Source of the DNA: Halobacillus shinanisalinarum
GTDB lineage: Bacteria > Bacillota > Bacilli > Bacillales > Halobacillaceae
Assembly (NCBI RefSeq): GCF_022919835.1
Contig: NZ_CP095074.1
Span: 3,698,001 to 3,762,000 of the forward strand
DNA length: 64,000 bases
Direction: 5' to 3'
Shown here: positions 25,677-34,699 of the stretch, piece by piece
Numbering within the stretch: the stretch's first letter is position 1
Layout: the number at the start of each line of letters is the position of its first letter
The notes under the pieces: generated by a model
Told to the model about the DNA's origin: nothing
The model's database searches: none
Seen by the model: the letters and a program-made list of their open reading frames with translations, nothing else
Position numbers and translations under genes: made by a program

Positions 25677-27146
25677 ATGAATTTGAAGGGAAATCATGTG
25701 AAGAAGGCGGTTAAAAGGCCATCCTTAAAAGTGGCCATGATCCCGATTGTATTCATGATTGTGGCGCTTTACTTAGGCATTGCTATGTTTGGATTGGATC
25801 CACACATACCTTTACTGTTAAGCGGCGTTGTTGCCGCAATTGTCGCTATGGGGCTTGGATACTCATGGGAAGACATAGAAAGCAGTTTTTTGGATACGAT
25901 TAGACTGTCCTTACAAGCCATCGTTATTTTATTGATTATCGGGGCAATCATTGGGTCGTGGATTGCTGCCGGTATTGTTCCGACGATGATTTACTATGGA
26001 TTGGATTTATTATCACCAGGCTATTTCTTAGTATCAGCCTGTGCGATCTCATGTGTCGTGGCTTTAGCCTCCGGAAACGCGTGGACAGCGGCCGGTACAA
26101 TTGGAATTGCCATCATGGGTATCGGGCAAGGGCTTGGTGTTGACATGGCAATGGTGGCAGGCGCCGTCATATCAGGTGTGTACTTTGGAGATAAAGTTTC
26201 CCCTTTGTCAGAAACAACTAATATGGCACCTGGGATAACAGGGGCAGAGTTGTTTGAACATATCAAGCATATGATGTTTACCACGGTTCCGGCGCTATTG
26301 ATAGCCTTAGTTATTTACACGATCTTAGGACTTCAATTTTCAGAAACCCAATCAAGTATCGCTGAAGTACAAACGCTCCAAAATCAGTTGAGCGACATCT
26401 TTGTTATCACACCCTGGCTGTTGATCGGTCCAGCAGCCGTAATTTTAATGATGATATTGAAGATGCCAGCTATTCCAGGGCTTACCATCGGCTCACTCAT
26501 TGGTGTGGCCTTTGCCATTGGATTTCAAGGAATGGGCACGGGAGATGCTCTCAGTGTGATGTACTACGGTTTTTCAAAAGAGGTCGGCATTGAGGTCGTG
26601 GATAATCTACTGAACAATGGCGGCATGGAAAGCATGATGTACACAGTCGCTCTGATCCTCATCGCCATGTCTTTTGGCGGAATATTAGAGAAAGCTGGTA
26701 TTTTAGAAGCGATTGTTGTTGCCTTACTTTCTTTTGCTAAAAAAACAGGAAGCTTGATTGCCGCTACAGTCGGGACATGCATTACAGCAAATATTATTGC
26801 CTGTGACCAATATTTATCAATCATTCTACCCGGTCGTATGTATTCCAAGGCCTATAAAGATCGAAATCTTCACGCCAAAAATTTATCCAGAACACTTGAA
26901 GATGCAGGAACCATGACTTCTCCGCTGGTCCCCTGGAATACGTGCGGGGCGTTTATGTTTGCAACCTTAGGTATTTCCGCATTTAGCTATGCTCCTTACG
27001 CCTTTTTAAACCTCATCAGCCCAATTATCGCGGTCATATACGGTTACGCAAATGTTAAAATTGAATACTTATCTAAAGAAGCTGCCCAAGACCAACATGC
27101 AGAATATGATATTGCCAATCAAGCAGCGAAAAGAGAAGAAGCCTAA
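25677..27146 (+). CDS. NhaC-family antiporter (second copy, MleN-like)
   Basis: Protein of 489 aa from ATG 25677, with GGGAGAGAGGG just upstream and the sigma-54 promoter before that. There are about twelve membrane segments. Motifs include GDKVSPLSETTNMAPGITG, SGNAWTAAGTIGIA and the C-terminal LEDAGTMTSPLVPWNTCGAF, typical of the NhaC/MleN group (sodium-proton or malate-lactate exchange). It is distinct from the first NhaC copy. The gene after it, 49 bases on, is a small biotinyl/lipoyl-like protein. Substrate is not shown by sequence; control by the same type of promoter as the second aminotransferase suggests a shared pathway. Confidence 0.88.
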   Translation: MNLKGNHVKKAVKRPSLKVAMIPIVFMIVALYLGIAMFGLDPHIPLLLSGVVAAIVAMGLGYSWEDIESSFLDTIRLSLQAIVILLIIGAIIGSWIAAGIVPTMIYYGLDLLSPGYFLVSACAISCVVALASGNAWTAAGTIGIAIMGIGQGLGVDMAMVAGAVISGVYFGDKVSPLSETTNMAPGITGAELFEHIKHMMFTTVPALLIALVIYTILGLQFSETQSSIAEVQTLQNQLSDIFVITPWLLIGPAAVILMMILKMPAIPGLTIGSLIGVAFAIGFQGMGTGDALSVMYYGFSKEVGIEVVDNLLNNGGMESMMYTVALILIAMSFGGILEKAGILEAIVVALLSFAKKTGSLIAATVGTCITANIIACDQYLSIILPGRMYSKAYKDRNLHAKNLSRTLEDAGTMTSPLVPWNTCGAFMFATLGISAFSYAPYAFLNLISPIIAVIYGYANVKIEYLSKEAAQDQHAEYDIANQAAKREEA

Positions 27147-27195
27147 TACACTCATATATGAAAGCGATTACACTAAATGGAGGGAGTAAATTGAA

Positions 27196-27447
27196 TTGAA
27201 CTATAAGGAAATGATTACAAGCCCTTATCACGGCATCATTGAAGAGATATGCATTCAGTCAAATAGTAGAATATATGAATGGGAGTCTTTGTTTATCGTT
27301 CGAACAGATGAGGACACTATTAAAACAGTCGCTACAGGAATGAGTGGATCGGTCCACTCATTAGAAGTCAAGATAGGCGAGGAAGTTATACCAGGAATGG
27401 TACTGGCCTATATTGAAGAAGACCTTGTTGTTAGTGGCAGTGATTAA
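27196..27447 (+). CDS. Small biotinyl/lipoyl-like domain protein without acceptor lysine
   Basis: Protein of 83 aa; TTG start, with GGAGGGAGTAAATTGAA upstream. The whole length looks like one barrel-sandwich domain. It has the opening ITSPYHGIIEEI, the turn VATGMSGSVHSLEVKIGEEV and the closing PGMVLAYIEE, which match biotinyl or lipoyl carrier halves. The place where carriers have the modified lysine (E-x-M-K-M or D-K) reads VATGMSG, with no lysine, so it is probably not a swinging-arm carrier. It may bind a partner or ligand. It sits between a transporter and a sigma-54 regulator. No function is known to me. Confidence 0.65.
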   Translation: MNYKEMITSPYHGIIEEICIQSNSRIYEWESLFIVRTDEDTIKTVATGMSGSVHSLEVKIGEEVIPGMVLAYIEEDLVVSGSD

Positions 27448-27461
27448 AAATATGAAGGAGT

Positions 27462-27499
27462 AATGGAGAAGATGGAGAAATTTTATCTTCTCCATTTTT
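27462..27499 (+). terminator. Terminator after the lipoyl-like gene
   Basis: AATGGAGAAGA and TCTTCTCCATT form an 11-bp stem followed by TTTT. It separates the transporter transcript from the regulator gene. Confidence 0.8.
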
Positions 27500-27637
27500 A
27501 ATTGAGAATGACACATCTGATTTAAACGTAGAGTTTTCCGGAAAATTTCTAAATTTGCTATAATAGGTAGGTGTATTGCCATGGGAAGGAGCGTTATAGA
27601 TGAATCATACAATAAGCGATAAACTAAGTCCCCTTTT

Positions 27638-29731
27638 TTGTATATCTGTGGACCCCCGGGAGAAGATTGGAAACGGCAGCTAGCTGAAATAAGAGAACCT
27701 TTCGTATTTCTGAAAAAGGACAATCAAGTTTATGCTTATGTTTATTTGGATGACCTGACTGTCGATGGGAAGGGCGGTTCGGAACTGACGATTGAATCTC
27801 TTCAATTTCATGCCATTCCTATCAGTAATGTCGGCGAGTTAAAGCCTGGTCATTCAGCTTCCTTACCATTCATTTTCCAGATACTTGGGGAACATATTAC
27901 ATTGATTAAAAATGATAAAAACGACTATAGCGGCTATATTCGAAGAGAGGATGCTCTTGTTGAGTTGTTTCGTCAGGATAATAATATCAACCTTTTAAAG
28001 GTGATGTTATCTTCCATTCCAATGGGGATTTTCGTTGTTGATCGTGAGAAAAAGATCGTTAATTGTAATGAATCTGGATTGAAAATGATCAAGTCATCCA
28101 ACCAACAAGTCATCAATGTAGATGCTGGAGAAGTATTTAATCAAGCACACATAGACCAAGCATTATCGACAGGGGAAACCTTGCTCAACCAACTCCACAT
28201 TACCGACGAAATGGGCGTTCTTGTCGATTATAGCCCGATTATAAATGATCATAAGCAAGTCGATGGGATGATCATTATTGTCCAGGACTTGCCGATGGTC
28301 GAAGACATGGCGATGGAAATTGAATATGTCAAAGATCTCAATACCGATTTGAATGCGATCCTAGCTACGATGTATGACGAAATTTTAGTAGTGAATCGTG
28401 AGGGGGAGCTGCTTCGGTACAGCGATAATTTTATTCCCGATTTTTGGGGTGTTTCTGATTTAAAAGAAATGGTCGGGAAAAACCTGCTTGAATTTGAAAA
28501 GCAAGGGGTATTCAGTCCATCTGTCGTAAGGCTGGTACTTGATAAGAAGAAGAAAGTTTCTGTCGTTCAAACGACACCAAAGGGGAAAAGTGTATTGGCT
28601 GTAGGGAATCCTGTTTTCAATGAAAATGGTGACATTCATCGAATCATTGTTGCATCAAGGGATATCACTGAAACGAAGAAACTCAAATCTGAATTAAGAG
28701 AAACCAAACGCATGTCTAAAAACTACAAAGAAGAATTAGAGAAATTGAAAAATAGCAATCATGTTATGAAAAAAATCATTTATTGCAGCCCTCAAATGGA
28801 ACAAGTCATGGTTAAAACAAAAAAATTAGCCGATTTTGATTCTACGGTTTTGATACTAGGTGAATCCGGCGTCGGTAAGGAATTGATCGCTAAGTCCATT
28901 CATAAAGAAGGACACCGTGTGGAAAAACCTTTTCTGACAGTTAATTGTGGGGCCATTTCTGAAGAATTGTTGGAAAGTGAGCTGTTCGGTTATAAGAAAG
29001 GCGCTTTTACAGGAGCAGATACAAAAGGCAAAGTTGGTTTTTTTGAACAAGCAGACAAGGGGATATTGTTTTTAGATGAGATCGGTGAAATCCCGTTGCG
29101 GCTTCAGGTGAAATTGTTAAGGGTTTTGCAAGAAAAAGAAGTGACTCCCGTTGGCAGCACGAAGCCTATTCCGATTGATGTGCAAATCATTGCTGCAACA
29201 AACCGGGATTTAGAGAAAATGGTGAAGGAAGGCTCGTTTCGGGAAGATTTATATTACCGAATCAATGTCATTCCCATTCAAGTTCCACCTTTAAGGGAAA
29301 GACCTGAGGACGTGCCATTATTGGCGTTTCATTTCATCCAGCAATTAAATGAGCAATACAATAAAAGCTATCATCTGTCTCCAGAAGCTCTTAATCTTTT
29401 GGAAGTGTACGATTGGCCTGGGAACATCAGGGAACTGCAGAATTTAATAGAACGGCTTGTCGTTACAGCTGATGATGATGTCATTAGTGCTGATTTCGTC
29501 AATCAATCCTTGAAGTTTGGGGAAAGCAAGCATTCGAAACCGATGATCACCGGCATCCTTCCTTACCACGAAGCACAAGAGTATGTGGAGGAACAATTGA
29601 TCATGCTCGCCATGAAAAAATATAAAACAACGACAAAAGCGGCGAAGGCACTTGAGATCAGTCAATCTGCCGTAAGCCGCAAGTATCAGAAAATCCTCCA
29701 GAAAAAAGTGGATAGGGAAGCACTTCATTAG
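27638..29731 (+). CDS. Sigma-54 dependent activator with PAS domains (start disrupted)
   Basis: The open frame gives 697 residues: an N-terminal sensor region, a PAS domain at about 115-215 (SSIPMGIFVVDREKKIVNCN), a second at about 235-350, the AAA+ domain with GESGVGKELI, GAFTGA and ILFLDEIGE, and a C-terminal HTH (KAAKALEISQSAVSRKYQ). TTG 27638 has no ribosome site. GGGAAGGAGCGTTATAG stands before ATG 27600, whose frame (MNHTISDKLSPLF) would join this one if one base were added in the T run 27634-27639 or the C run 27653-27657. The true protein is then about 710 aa. It probably drives the promoters at 25602 and 29884. Confidence 0.88.
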   Translation: MYICGPPGEDWKRQLAEIREPFVFLKKDNQVYAYVYLDDLTVDGKGGSELTIESLQFHAIPISNVGELKPGHSASLPFIFQILGEHITLIKNDKNDYSGYIRREDALVELFRQDNNINLLKVMLSSIPMGIFVVDREKKIVNCNESGLKMIKSSNQQVINVDAGEVFNQAHIDQALSTGETLLNQLHITDEMGVLVDYSPIINDHKQVDGMIIIVQDLPMVEDMAMEIEYVKDLNTDLNAILATMYDEILVVNREGELLRYSDNFIPDFWGVSDLKEMVGKNLLEFEKQGVFSPSVVRLVLDKKKKVSVVQTTPKGKSVLAVGNPVFNENGDIHRIIVASRDITETKKLKSELRETKRMSKNYKEELEKLKNSNHVMKKIIYCSPQMEQVMVKTKKLADFDSTVLILGESGVGKELIAKSIHKEGHRVEKPFLTVNCGAISEELLESELFGYKKGAFTGADTKGKVGFFEQADKGILFLDEIGEIPLRLQVKLLRVLQEKEVTPVGSTKPIPIDVQIIAATNRDLEKMVKEGSFREDLYYRINVIPIQVPPLRERPEDVPLLAFHFIQQLNEQYNKSYHLSPEALNLLEVYDWPGNIRELQNLIERLVVTADDDVISADFVNQSLKFGESKHSKPMITGILPYHEAQEYVEEQLIMLAMKKYKTTTKAAKALEISQSAVSRKYQKILQKKVDREALH

Positions 29732-29752
29732 TATTCCTTTATTAATATATAG

Positions 29753-29786
29753 AAGTTGCCTTTCTTTTTAGAAGGGTAGCTTTTTT
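29753..29786 (+). terminator. Terminator after the second sigma-54 activator
   Basis: AAGTTGCCTTTC and GAAGGGTAGCTT pair with one G-U and end in TTTTTT, about 25 bases after the stop. Confidence 0.65.
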
Positions 29787-29883
29787 ATGCGGATTATACT
29801 AACCCTATGCATTTATTCATAACATTTGAATGACGGTTACTTTTCTGATCACCGATCCAATCGGAATGTTACGGAATAAGAAT

Positions 29884-29900
29884 ATGGCATAGAACTTGCA
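29884..29900 (+). promoter_or_regulatory. Sigma-54 promoter of the second aminotransferase
   Basis: ATGGCATAGAACTTGCA keeps GG (29886-29887) and GC (29898-29899) 12 bases apart. It closely resembles the promoter at 25602 (TGGCATGGAACTTGCA), which suggests a common activator. An inverted pair ATTCA-N7-TGAAT lies about 60 bases upstream. Confidence 0.85.
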
Positions 29901-29943
29901 TTAAATAATAGTGAAACAATTATAAATTCTGGAGGTTTTATAC

Positions 29944-31329
29944 ATGACTGATCAACTATCCTTTAAAAATTCAAAACAATCAGAGTTAGAGGAGTTGGAT
30001 AAGAAACACTATCTGCATCCGACAACCATTCCTAAAACCCATGTCAATCAAGGTCCTAAACTTACTTTTTCGGAAGGTGAAGGGATCTATGTAAAAGATT
30101 TGAATGGTGAAAAATATATCGATGGACTTTCGATGCTTTGGAATGTCAATCTTGGGCATGGTCAGCAAGAACTTGCTGAAGCAGCGAAAGAACAAATGTC
30201 TAAATTGGCGTTCAGCTCGTCATTTGCCGGATACTCGAATGAACCTGCTGTCAGGTTGGCTGAGAAACTTGCATCCATGGCTCCTGGTGATTTGAATTCC
30301 ATTTTTTATACGTCTGGCGGTTCGGAAGCAAATGACACCGCTTTCAAATTATCTCGTTTTTACTGGACATTGAAAGGAAAGCCTGAAAAAACAAAGATCA
30401 TCGGTATCAAGCAGGCTTATCATGGGGTGACCATTGCGGCTCAAACAGCTACTTCAATCCCATTGTTCCATGAGTTTTCCGGTTCAAAGATATCCGAAGT
30501 ATTCCATGCCAATTCACATCTGACGAATTGTGAACGAGGCGACAAAAGTGATCCGAACTATGAAGGATGTATTCGGGATATCGTTGAAAAAGAAGGGGCA
30601 GACACGATTGCTGCTGTCATCATCGAGCCTGTTCAAGGGTCTGGTGGCGTACATGTTCCTCCGGAAGGTTACTTGGAAGCGGTCAGAGACCTTTGTGATG
30701 AATATGGTATTTTGTTTATCGCGGATGAAGTAATCTGTGGGTTCGGACGTACCGGAACAATGTTCGGTGTGGAAAACTGGGATGTTGTCCCTGATTTGAT
30801 GAGTGTGGCCAAAGGGATTTCAAGTGGATACTCTCAGCTAGGCGGCGTTCTGATCAAAGAAAGTATCCGGGATGTGCTCGTCCGGTATGATCAAGTTTTG
30901 GCTCATGGCTTCACTTACAGCGGTCATCCTACGGCTTGTGCGGTTGCGTTGAAGAATATTGAAATCTTGGAACGTGACCAAATTGTAGCCAACACGAAAA
31001 ACATGGAACATGAACTAAAGGCAGGGTTTGAATATCTAAAAGCTAAACACCCTACTGTCACAAAAACGAGAGCACTGGGACTGTTAGCCGGTTTTGAACT
31101 GTATGCCGACCGTGACAAGGGTATCCCCTTCGACTCATCGATTCATCCGTCGGCCGAGGTAGTGGAAGAGTGCTTCAAACGTAAACTAATCCTAAGAGCA
31201 CTTTCCTCAAATGTAGGAAGGAACATTGTTGCCATCGCACCGCCGCTGATCATTAACAAACAACAAATGGACGACATGATCAATATTATAGACGATTCTA
31301 TCACTGTATTTGAAAAGAAATTTTGTTAA
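29944..31329 (+). CDS. Class III omega-aminotransferase (second copy)
   Basis: Protein of 461 aa; ATG with TCTGGAGG upstream. It is a clear paralogue of the enzyme at 15797: LDKKHYLHPTTIPK, SMLWNVNLGHGQQELAEAAK, TSGGSEANDTAFKL, FIADEVICGFGRTG, the PLP lysine in SVAKGISSGYSQLGG, and HGFTYSGHPTACAV. The active-site surroundings differ in places (ISSGYSQ against VTSGYIP), so substrate preference may differ. The genes after it (C45 acyltransferase, aldehyde dehydrogenase, GNAT) are on the same strand at 11-36 base gaps, so they form one sigma-54 operon. Polyamine, beta-alanine or taurine type substrates are possible; the dehydrogenase favours an amine that yields a semialdehyde. Confidence 0.9.
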   Translation: MTDQLSFKNSKQSELEELDKKHYLHPTTIPKTHVNQGPKLTFSEGEGIYVKDLNGEKYIDGLSMLWNVNLGHGQQELAEAAKEQMSKLAFSSSFAGYSNEPAVRLAEKLASMAPGDLNSIFYTSGGSEANDTAFKLSRFYWTLKGKPEKTKIIGIKQAYHGVTIAAQTATSIPLFHEFSGSKISEVFHANSHLTNCERGDKSDPNYEGCIRDIVEKEGADTIAAVIIEPVQGSGGVHVPPEGYLEAVRDLCDEYGILFIADEVICGFGRTGTMFGVENWDVVPDLMSVAKGISSGYSQLGGVLIKESIRDVLVRYDQVLAHGFTYSGHPTACAVALKNIEILERDQIVANTKNMEHELKAGFEYLKAKHPTVTKTRALGLLAGFELYADRDKGIPFDSSIHPSAEVVEECFKRKLILRALSSNVGRNIVAIAPPLIINKQQMDDMINIIDDSITVFEKKFC

Positions 31330-31356
31330 AACTAGCATTGAAAGGAGCCGTCATTA

Positions 31357-32441
31357 ATGATTAAGAAGCTGATACTTCAAGGTTCTCCAAGAGAAATAGG
31401 CAAGCAGCATGGAAATCAGGGAAAAGCGGAAGTGCTGAAAAGTTTGGAGACGTACGAGAAATTGTTTCACGGATATAAAGGCATCAGCTGGGAGGAAGCC
31501 AGGGAAATTGCGCGTGAGCATCTACCGGCAATCGAGAAGTACGATAAGCAGCTGATTGAGGAAATGGAGGGGGTCGCTGAAGGAGCAGGGGTGGAATTTG
31601 AAGATATTCTAGCACTGAACGCGCGAAGTGAAATTGCGTTAGCTAACTATAGAGGAGCAAATTTCTCTGATGGTTGTACGGCCATCGCTGTGACAGCCCC
31701 GTTAACGATGGAAACGATCATCGGGCAAAATTGGGACTGGAAAGCTGAGCAAAAGGAAAGCCTTCTGCTGCTTGAAATTCACAATCAATCGAAGCCTGTG
31801 ATAACTATGGTGACCGAGGGGGCATCATCGGGAAAATCGGCTTTAATTCTGCTGGAATCGGTCTTTGCTTTAATGCACTGTTGACAGATAAAAAGTCGAG
31901 TGAAGTTCCCATCCATCTTGGGTTGCGCAGCGTGTTGAATTCGAGTTCTTTACATGAAGCCATCTCGAAGATTAAAGGTGGCCAAATAGCCGCCGCTGCT
32001 AGTTTTTTAATTGGAATCGACGAAGGAGAGGGGAATGGCATGGCCTTGAACGTGGAGGTCTCGCCATTTGGGATTGATATGGTAGGAGGAAATGAAGGTA
32101 AGTTAGTCCATACCAATCACTTAGTCTCTTCTGACCTTAAACAAAATCTTAAAGACATGAGCGAATTTGTCTTCGATGATTCGATGATCCGTAAAAAGAG
32201 GGCCGAACAGTTAATAGATTCAAAGATTGCCCAGCAAAAACCAATTAATGAGGCAGCGTTTAAGGAATGGCTTGCAGATCAATTCAATACACCGAATTCC
32301 ATCGATCATTATGAAAACTTGCGTGCTCCTGAACATCGGCGCATGGAAACAGTGTTTTCTATCATTATGAATTTATCAGAAAGAAAAGTATTTCTTTGTG
32401 TCGGGCATCCGTCTGACGCACAATTTGAAGAAATACAGTAA
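31357..32441 (+). pseudogene. C45-family autoproteolytic acyltransferase/hydrolase (frameshifted)
   Basis: An Ntn-hydrolase like acyl-CoA:6-aminopenicillanate acyltransferase. The first frame (from ATG 31357, AAAGGAG upstream) gives LQGSPREIGKQHG and ARSEIALANYR, and the nucleophile region DGCTAIAV, where Cys becomes N-terminal after self-cleavage, then IIGQNWDW. Phase is lost at the G run 31818-31822: one more G gives EGGIIGKIGFNSAGIG and runs on through LCFNALLTDKKSSEVPIHL to TAA 32441, about 361 aa. The fragment from ATG 31881 is its C-terminal part. It lies between the aminotransferase and aldehyde dehydrogenase, so the substrate may be an N-acylated amine or amino acid. A second C45 protein is at 57980. 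Confidence 0.87.
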
Positions 32442-32453
32442 GGAGGGGATCAC

Positions 32454-33884
32454 ATGCTTTATGTCAATGGAGAATGGAAACAAGCAAACTCCGGGAAAAC
32501 CATCGAGGTAACGAACCCGGCAACAGGTGAGTTGATCGACAAAGTAGCAGCAGGTGGCCGTGAGGAGACGATCGAGGCCATAGAATCAGCGAAAGCAGCC
32601 TTCAAGACATGGAAAAGAGTAACTGGCCAAGAGCGAGGCAATTATTTGGCTCAAGTTTCTTCGAAAATGAGGGGAAAGCTGGATGAAATTGCAGAAACCA
32701 TCACACTTGAGATGGGAAAACCTTTCCCTGACGCAAAGAGAGAAGTCCTTGGGGCGATCAGCTACGTGGATTGGTATGCAGAAGAGGCGAAGAGGGGATA
32801 TGGAGAAATCGTTCCTGCCTCCCATCCTGACAAACAGCTGATGGTTCTCAGGGAGCCAATTGGTGTAACCGCTGCGATCACGCCATGGAATTTCCCGGCG
32901 TCGATGATTACTCGTAAGATTGCTCCGGCCATCGCGGCTGGATGTACCGTTGTATTGAAACCAGCCCCCTCTACCCCGATATCGGCCATCAAGGTGTTTG
33001 AATGTTTTCATGAAGCCGGGCTTCCGAAGGGTGTAGCCAACTTGGTCATCGGTCAAGCTGAGGAAATCGGACCTGAACTGACCCAGCATCCTGACGTGCG
33101 CAAGCTGACCTTCACTGGGTCGACCCATGTCGGGAAAAAGCTGCTCCGCGACTCTGCAGACACCGTTAAAAAGGTTTCGATGGAGCTTGGCGGGCATGCA
33201 CCGCTGATTGTATTTGAGGATGCCAATATCGATGCTGCTGTAGAAGGTGTTTTACTGACGAAATTCAAAAACTCCGGTCAAACGTGTATCAGTACCAATC
33301 GTGTTTATGTCGCTGATAGCATTGCGAAGAATTTCAGCCAAAAATTAGCTGAAAAAGTGTCACAGTTAAGGGTTGGTAATGGAATAGAAAACGGTGTGGA
33401 TGTCGGTCCGCTCATCAACGAGCAGGCATTGGAGAAAGTCGAAAGTCATGTGGAAGATGCACGTAAGCATAATGGAGTTGTTCTTTGTGGAGGAAAGCGA
33501 TATACGGGAAACTTACCGAATGGCCATTTCTATGAGCCTACCGTGATCAATCAAGCTCATGATCAAATGAAGATCGCTCAAGAGGAAACCTTTGGGCCCG
33601 TGGCACCGATATTTACGTTTAAAGATGAAGCAGAAATTATTGAGAGAGCCAATCATGCTAGCTACGGACTAGCCGCCTACTGTTTCACGAAAGACTTGGC
33701 CAGGGGCCACCGGATGATGCGTGAACTGGAGTATGGCATCGTTGGAATCAATGATCCCTTGCCTATCGTTGCTCAAGCACCTTTTGGCGGTATTAAGGAA
33801 AGCGGCATAGGCAAAGAAGGTGGAAAATCTGGAATGATGGAGTATTTGGAAGAGAAGTTTGTCTCTATTCATACAGGAGAGTGA
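32454..33884 (+). CDS. NAD(P)-dependent aldehyde dehydrogenase, succinate-semialdehyde type
   Basis: Protein of 476 aa; GGAGGGGATCAC precedes ATG. It has the full aldehyde dehydrogenase set: TPWNFPASMITRK near residue 143, KPAPSTP, FTGSTHVGK, the catalytic base in MELGGHAPLIVFEDA, the nucleophile Cys in NSGQTCIST, and EETFGPVAPIF. It is nearest to GabD-type succinate or glutarate semialdehyde dehydrogenases. With the aminotransferase two genes upstream it would oxidise the aldehyde produced from a terminal amine. The stop overlaps the region of the next ribosome site, so translation may be coupled with the GNAT gene. Confidence 0.9.
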   Translation: MLYVNGEWKQANSGKTIEVTNPATGELIDKVAAGGREETIEAIESAKAAFKTWKRVTGQERGNYLAQVSSKMRGKLDEIAETITLEMGKPFPDAKREVLGAISYVDWYAEEAKRGYGEIVPASHPDKQLMVLREPIGVTAAITPWNFPASMITRKIAPAIAAGCTVVLKPAPSTPISAIKVFECFHEAGLPKGVANLVIGQAEEIGPELTQHPDVRKLTFTGSTHVGKKLLRDSADTVKKVSMELGGHAPLIVFEDANIDAAVEGVLLTKFKNSGQTCISTNRVYVADSIAKNFSQKLAEKVSQLRVGNGIENGVDVGPLINEQALEKVESHVEDARKHNGVVLCGGKRYTGNLPNGHFYEPTVINQAHDQMKIAQEETFGPVAPIFTFKDEAEIIERANHASYGLAAYCFTKDLARGHRMMRELEYGIVGINDPLPIVAQAPFGGIKESGIGKEGGKSGMMEYLEEKFVSIHTGE

Positions 33885-33919
33885 CAGGGAAAGAAATTTT
33901 GAAAGGGGAGAAAACATTC

Positions 33920-34573
33920 ATGTCAAACATCAACCTGAATAGGTCAGAGAAAAAAATCGTCATTCGCAACACCACACTGGAAGATCTTGATGAAGTTGCT
34001 GCCCTATCCGATAACAGTTTCGGTCCGGACATAGCGTTCAAACGGGAACATTTTGCGAGCCAATCTAAAATTTTTCCAGAAGGACAAATCATTGTGGAGT
34101 TCGAGGGGAAAATCGTCGGTTCTTCTTCGAGCCTGATCGTTAATTTTGACGAGTATACAGACAAACATTCCTATGTTGAAATTTCGGACCATGGCTATAT
34201 TCGTAATCATAATCCAGACGGGGTCAACCTCTATGGCGTTGAAGTATGTGTTCATCCTGATTACAGACAATTGAAGCTAGGGCGCCGTCTATATGATGCT
34301 AGAAAACAACTGTGTAAGGATTTGAATCTGAAAAGTATTATCATCGGCGGTCGGATTCCATACTACCACAAGTATGCCGATCAGATGTCGGCGCAGGAGT
34401 ACGCCGACCAAGTGATGAAGAAAAACATCTACGACCCTGTGATGACGTTTCAAATGAAGAACGGTTTCGTATTGAATGAAATGATCCCTGGTTACTTGCC
34501 GGGTGATGATGCATCTTTAGAATATGCGACATCAATGGAATGGCATAATGAGGACTACAACTCTTTGGGATAG
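33920..34573 (+). CDS. GNAT N-acetyltransferase (YhcX N-domain-like)
   Basis: Protein of 217 aa from ATG 33920, with GAAAGGGGAG upstream; the frame opens earlier, but that part has no ribosome site. It is a GNAT domain: VIRNTTLEDLDEVAALSD, VEFEGKIVGSSSS, and the acetyl-CoA segment VHPDYRQLKLGRRLYDARKQ. It resembles the N-terminal half of YhcX-type proteins, where a GNAT is fused to a carbon-nitrogen hydrolase; here it stops at residue 217 with no hydrolase domain after it. It is the last gene of the second aminotransferase operon. Acetylation of an amine substrate is an inference. Confidence 0.82.
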   Translation: MSNINLNRSEKKIVIRNTTLEDLDEVAALSDNSFGPDIAFKREHFASQSKIFPEGQIIVEFEGKIVGSSSSLIVNFDEYTDKHSYVEISDHGYIRNHNPDGVNLYGVEVCVHPDYRQLKLGRRLYDARKQLCKDLNLKSIIIGGRIPYYHKYADQMSAQEYADQVMKKNIYDPVMTFQMKNGFVLNEMIPGYLPGDDASLEYATSMEWHNEDYNSLG

Positions 34574-34699
34574 ATCATAATAGCAGGGAATCCTATCAGT
34601 ATCGTTTTCCTCTTTAAAAAAAGGGGAGACTCGGTGGTCCATCTTTATTGTCAAAATTAAAGAGAGGGACTATTTCTGTAATTTCGTCAAAAAACGTTT

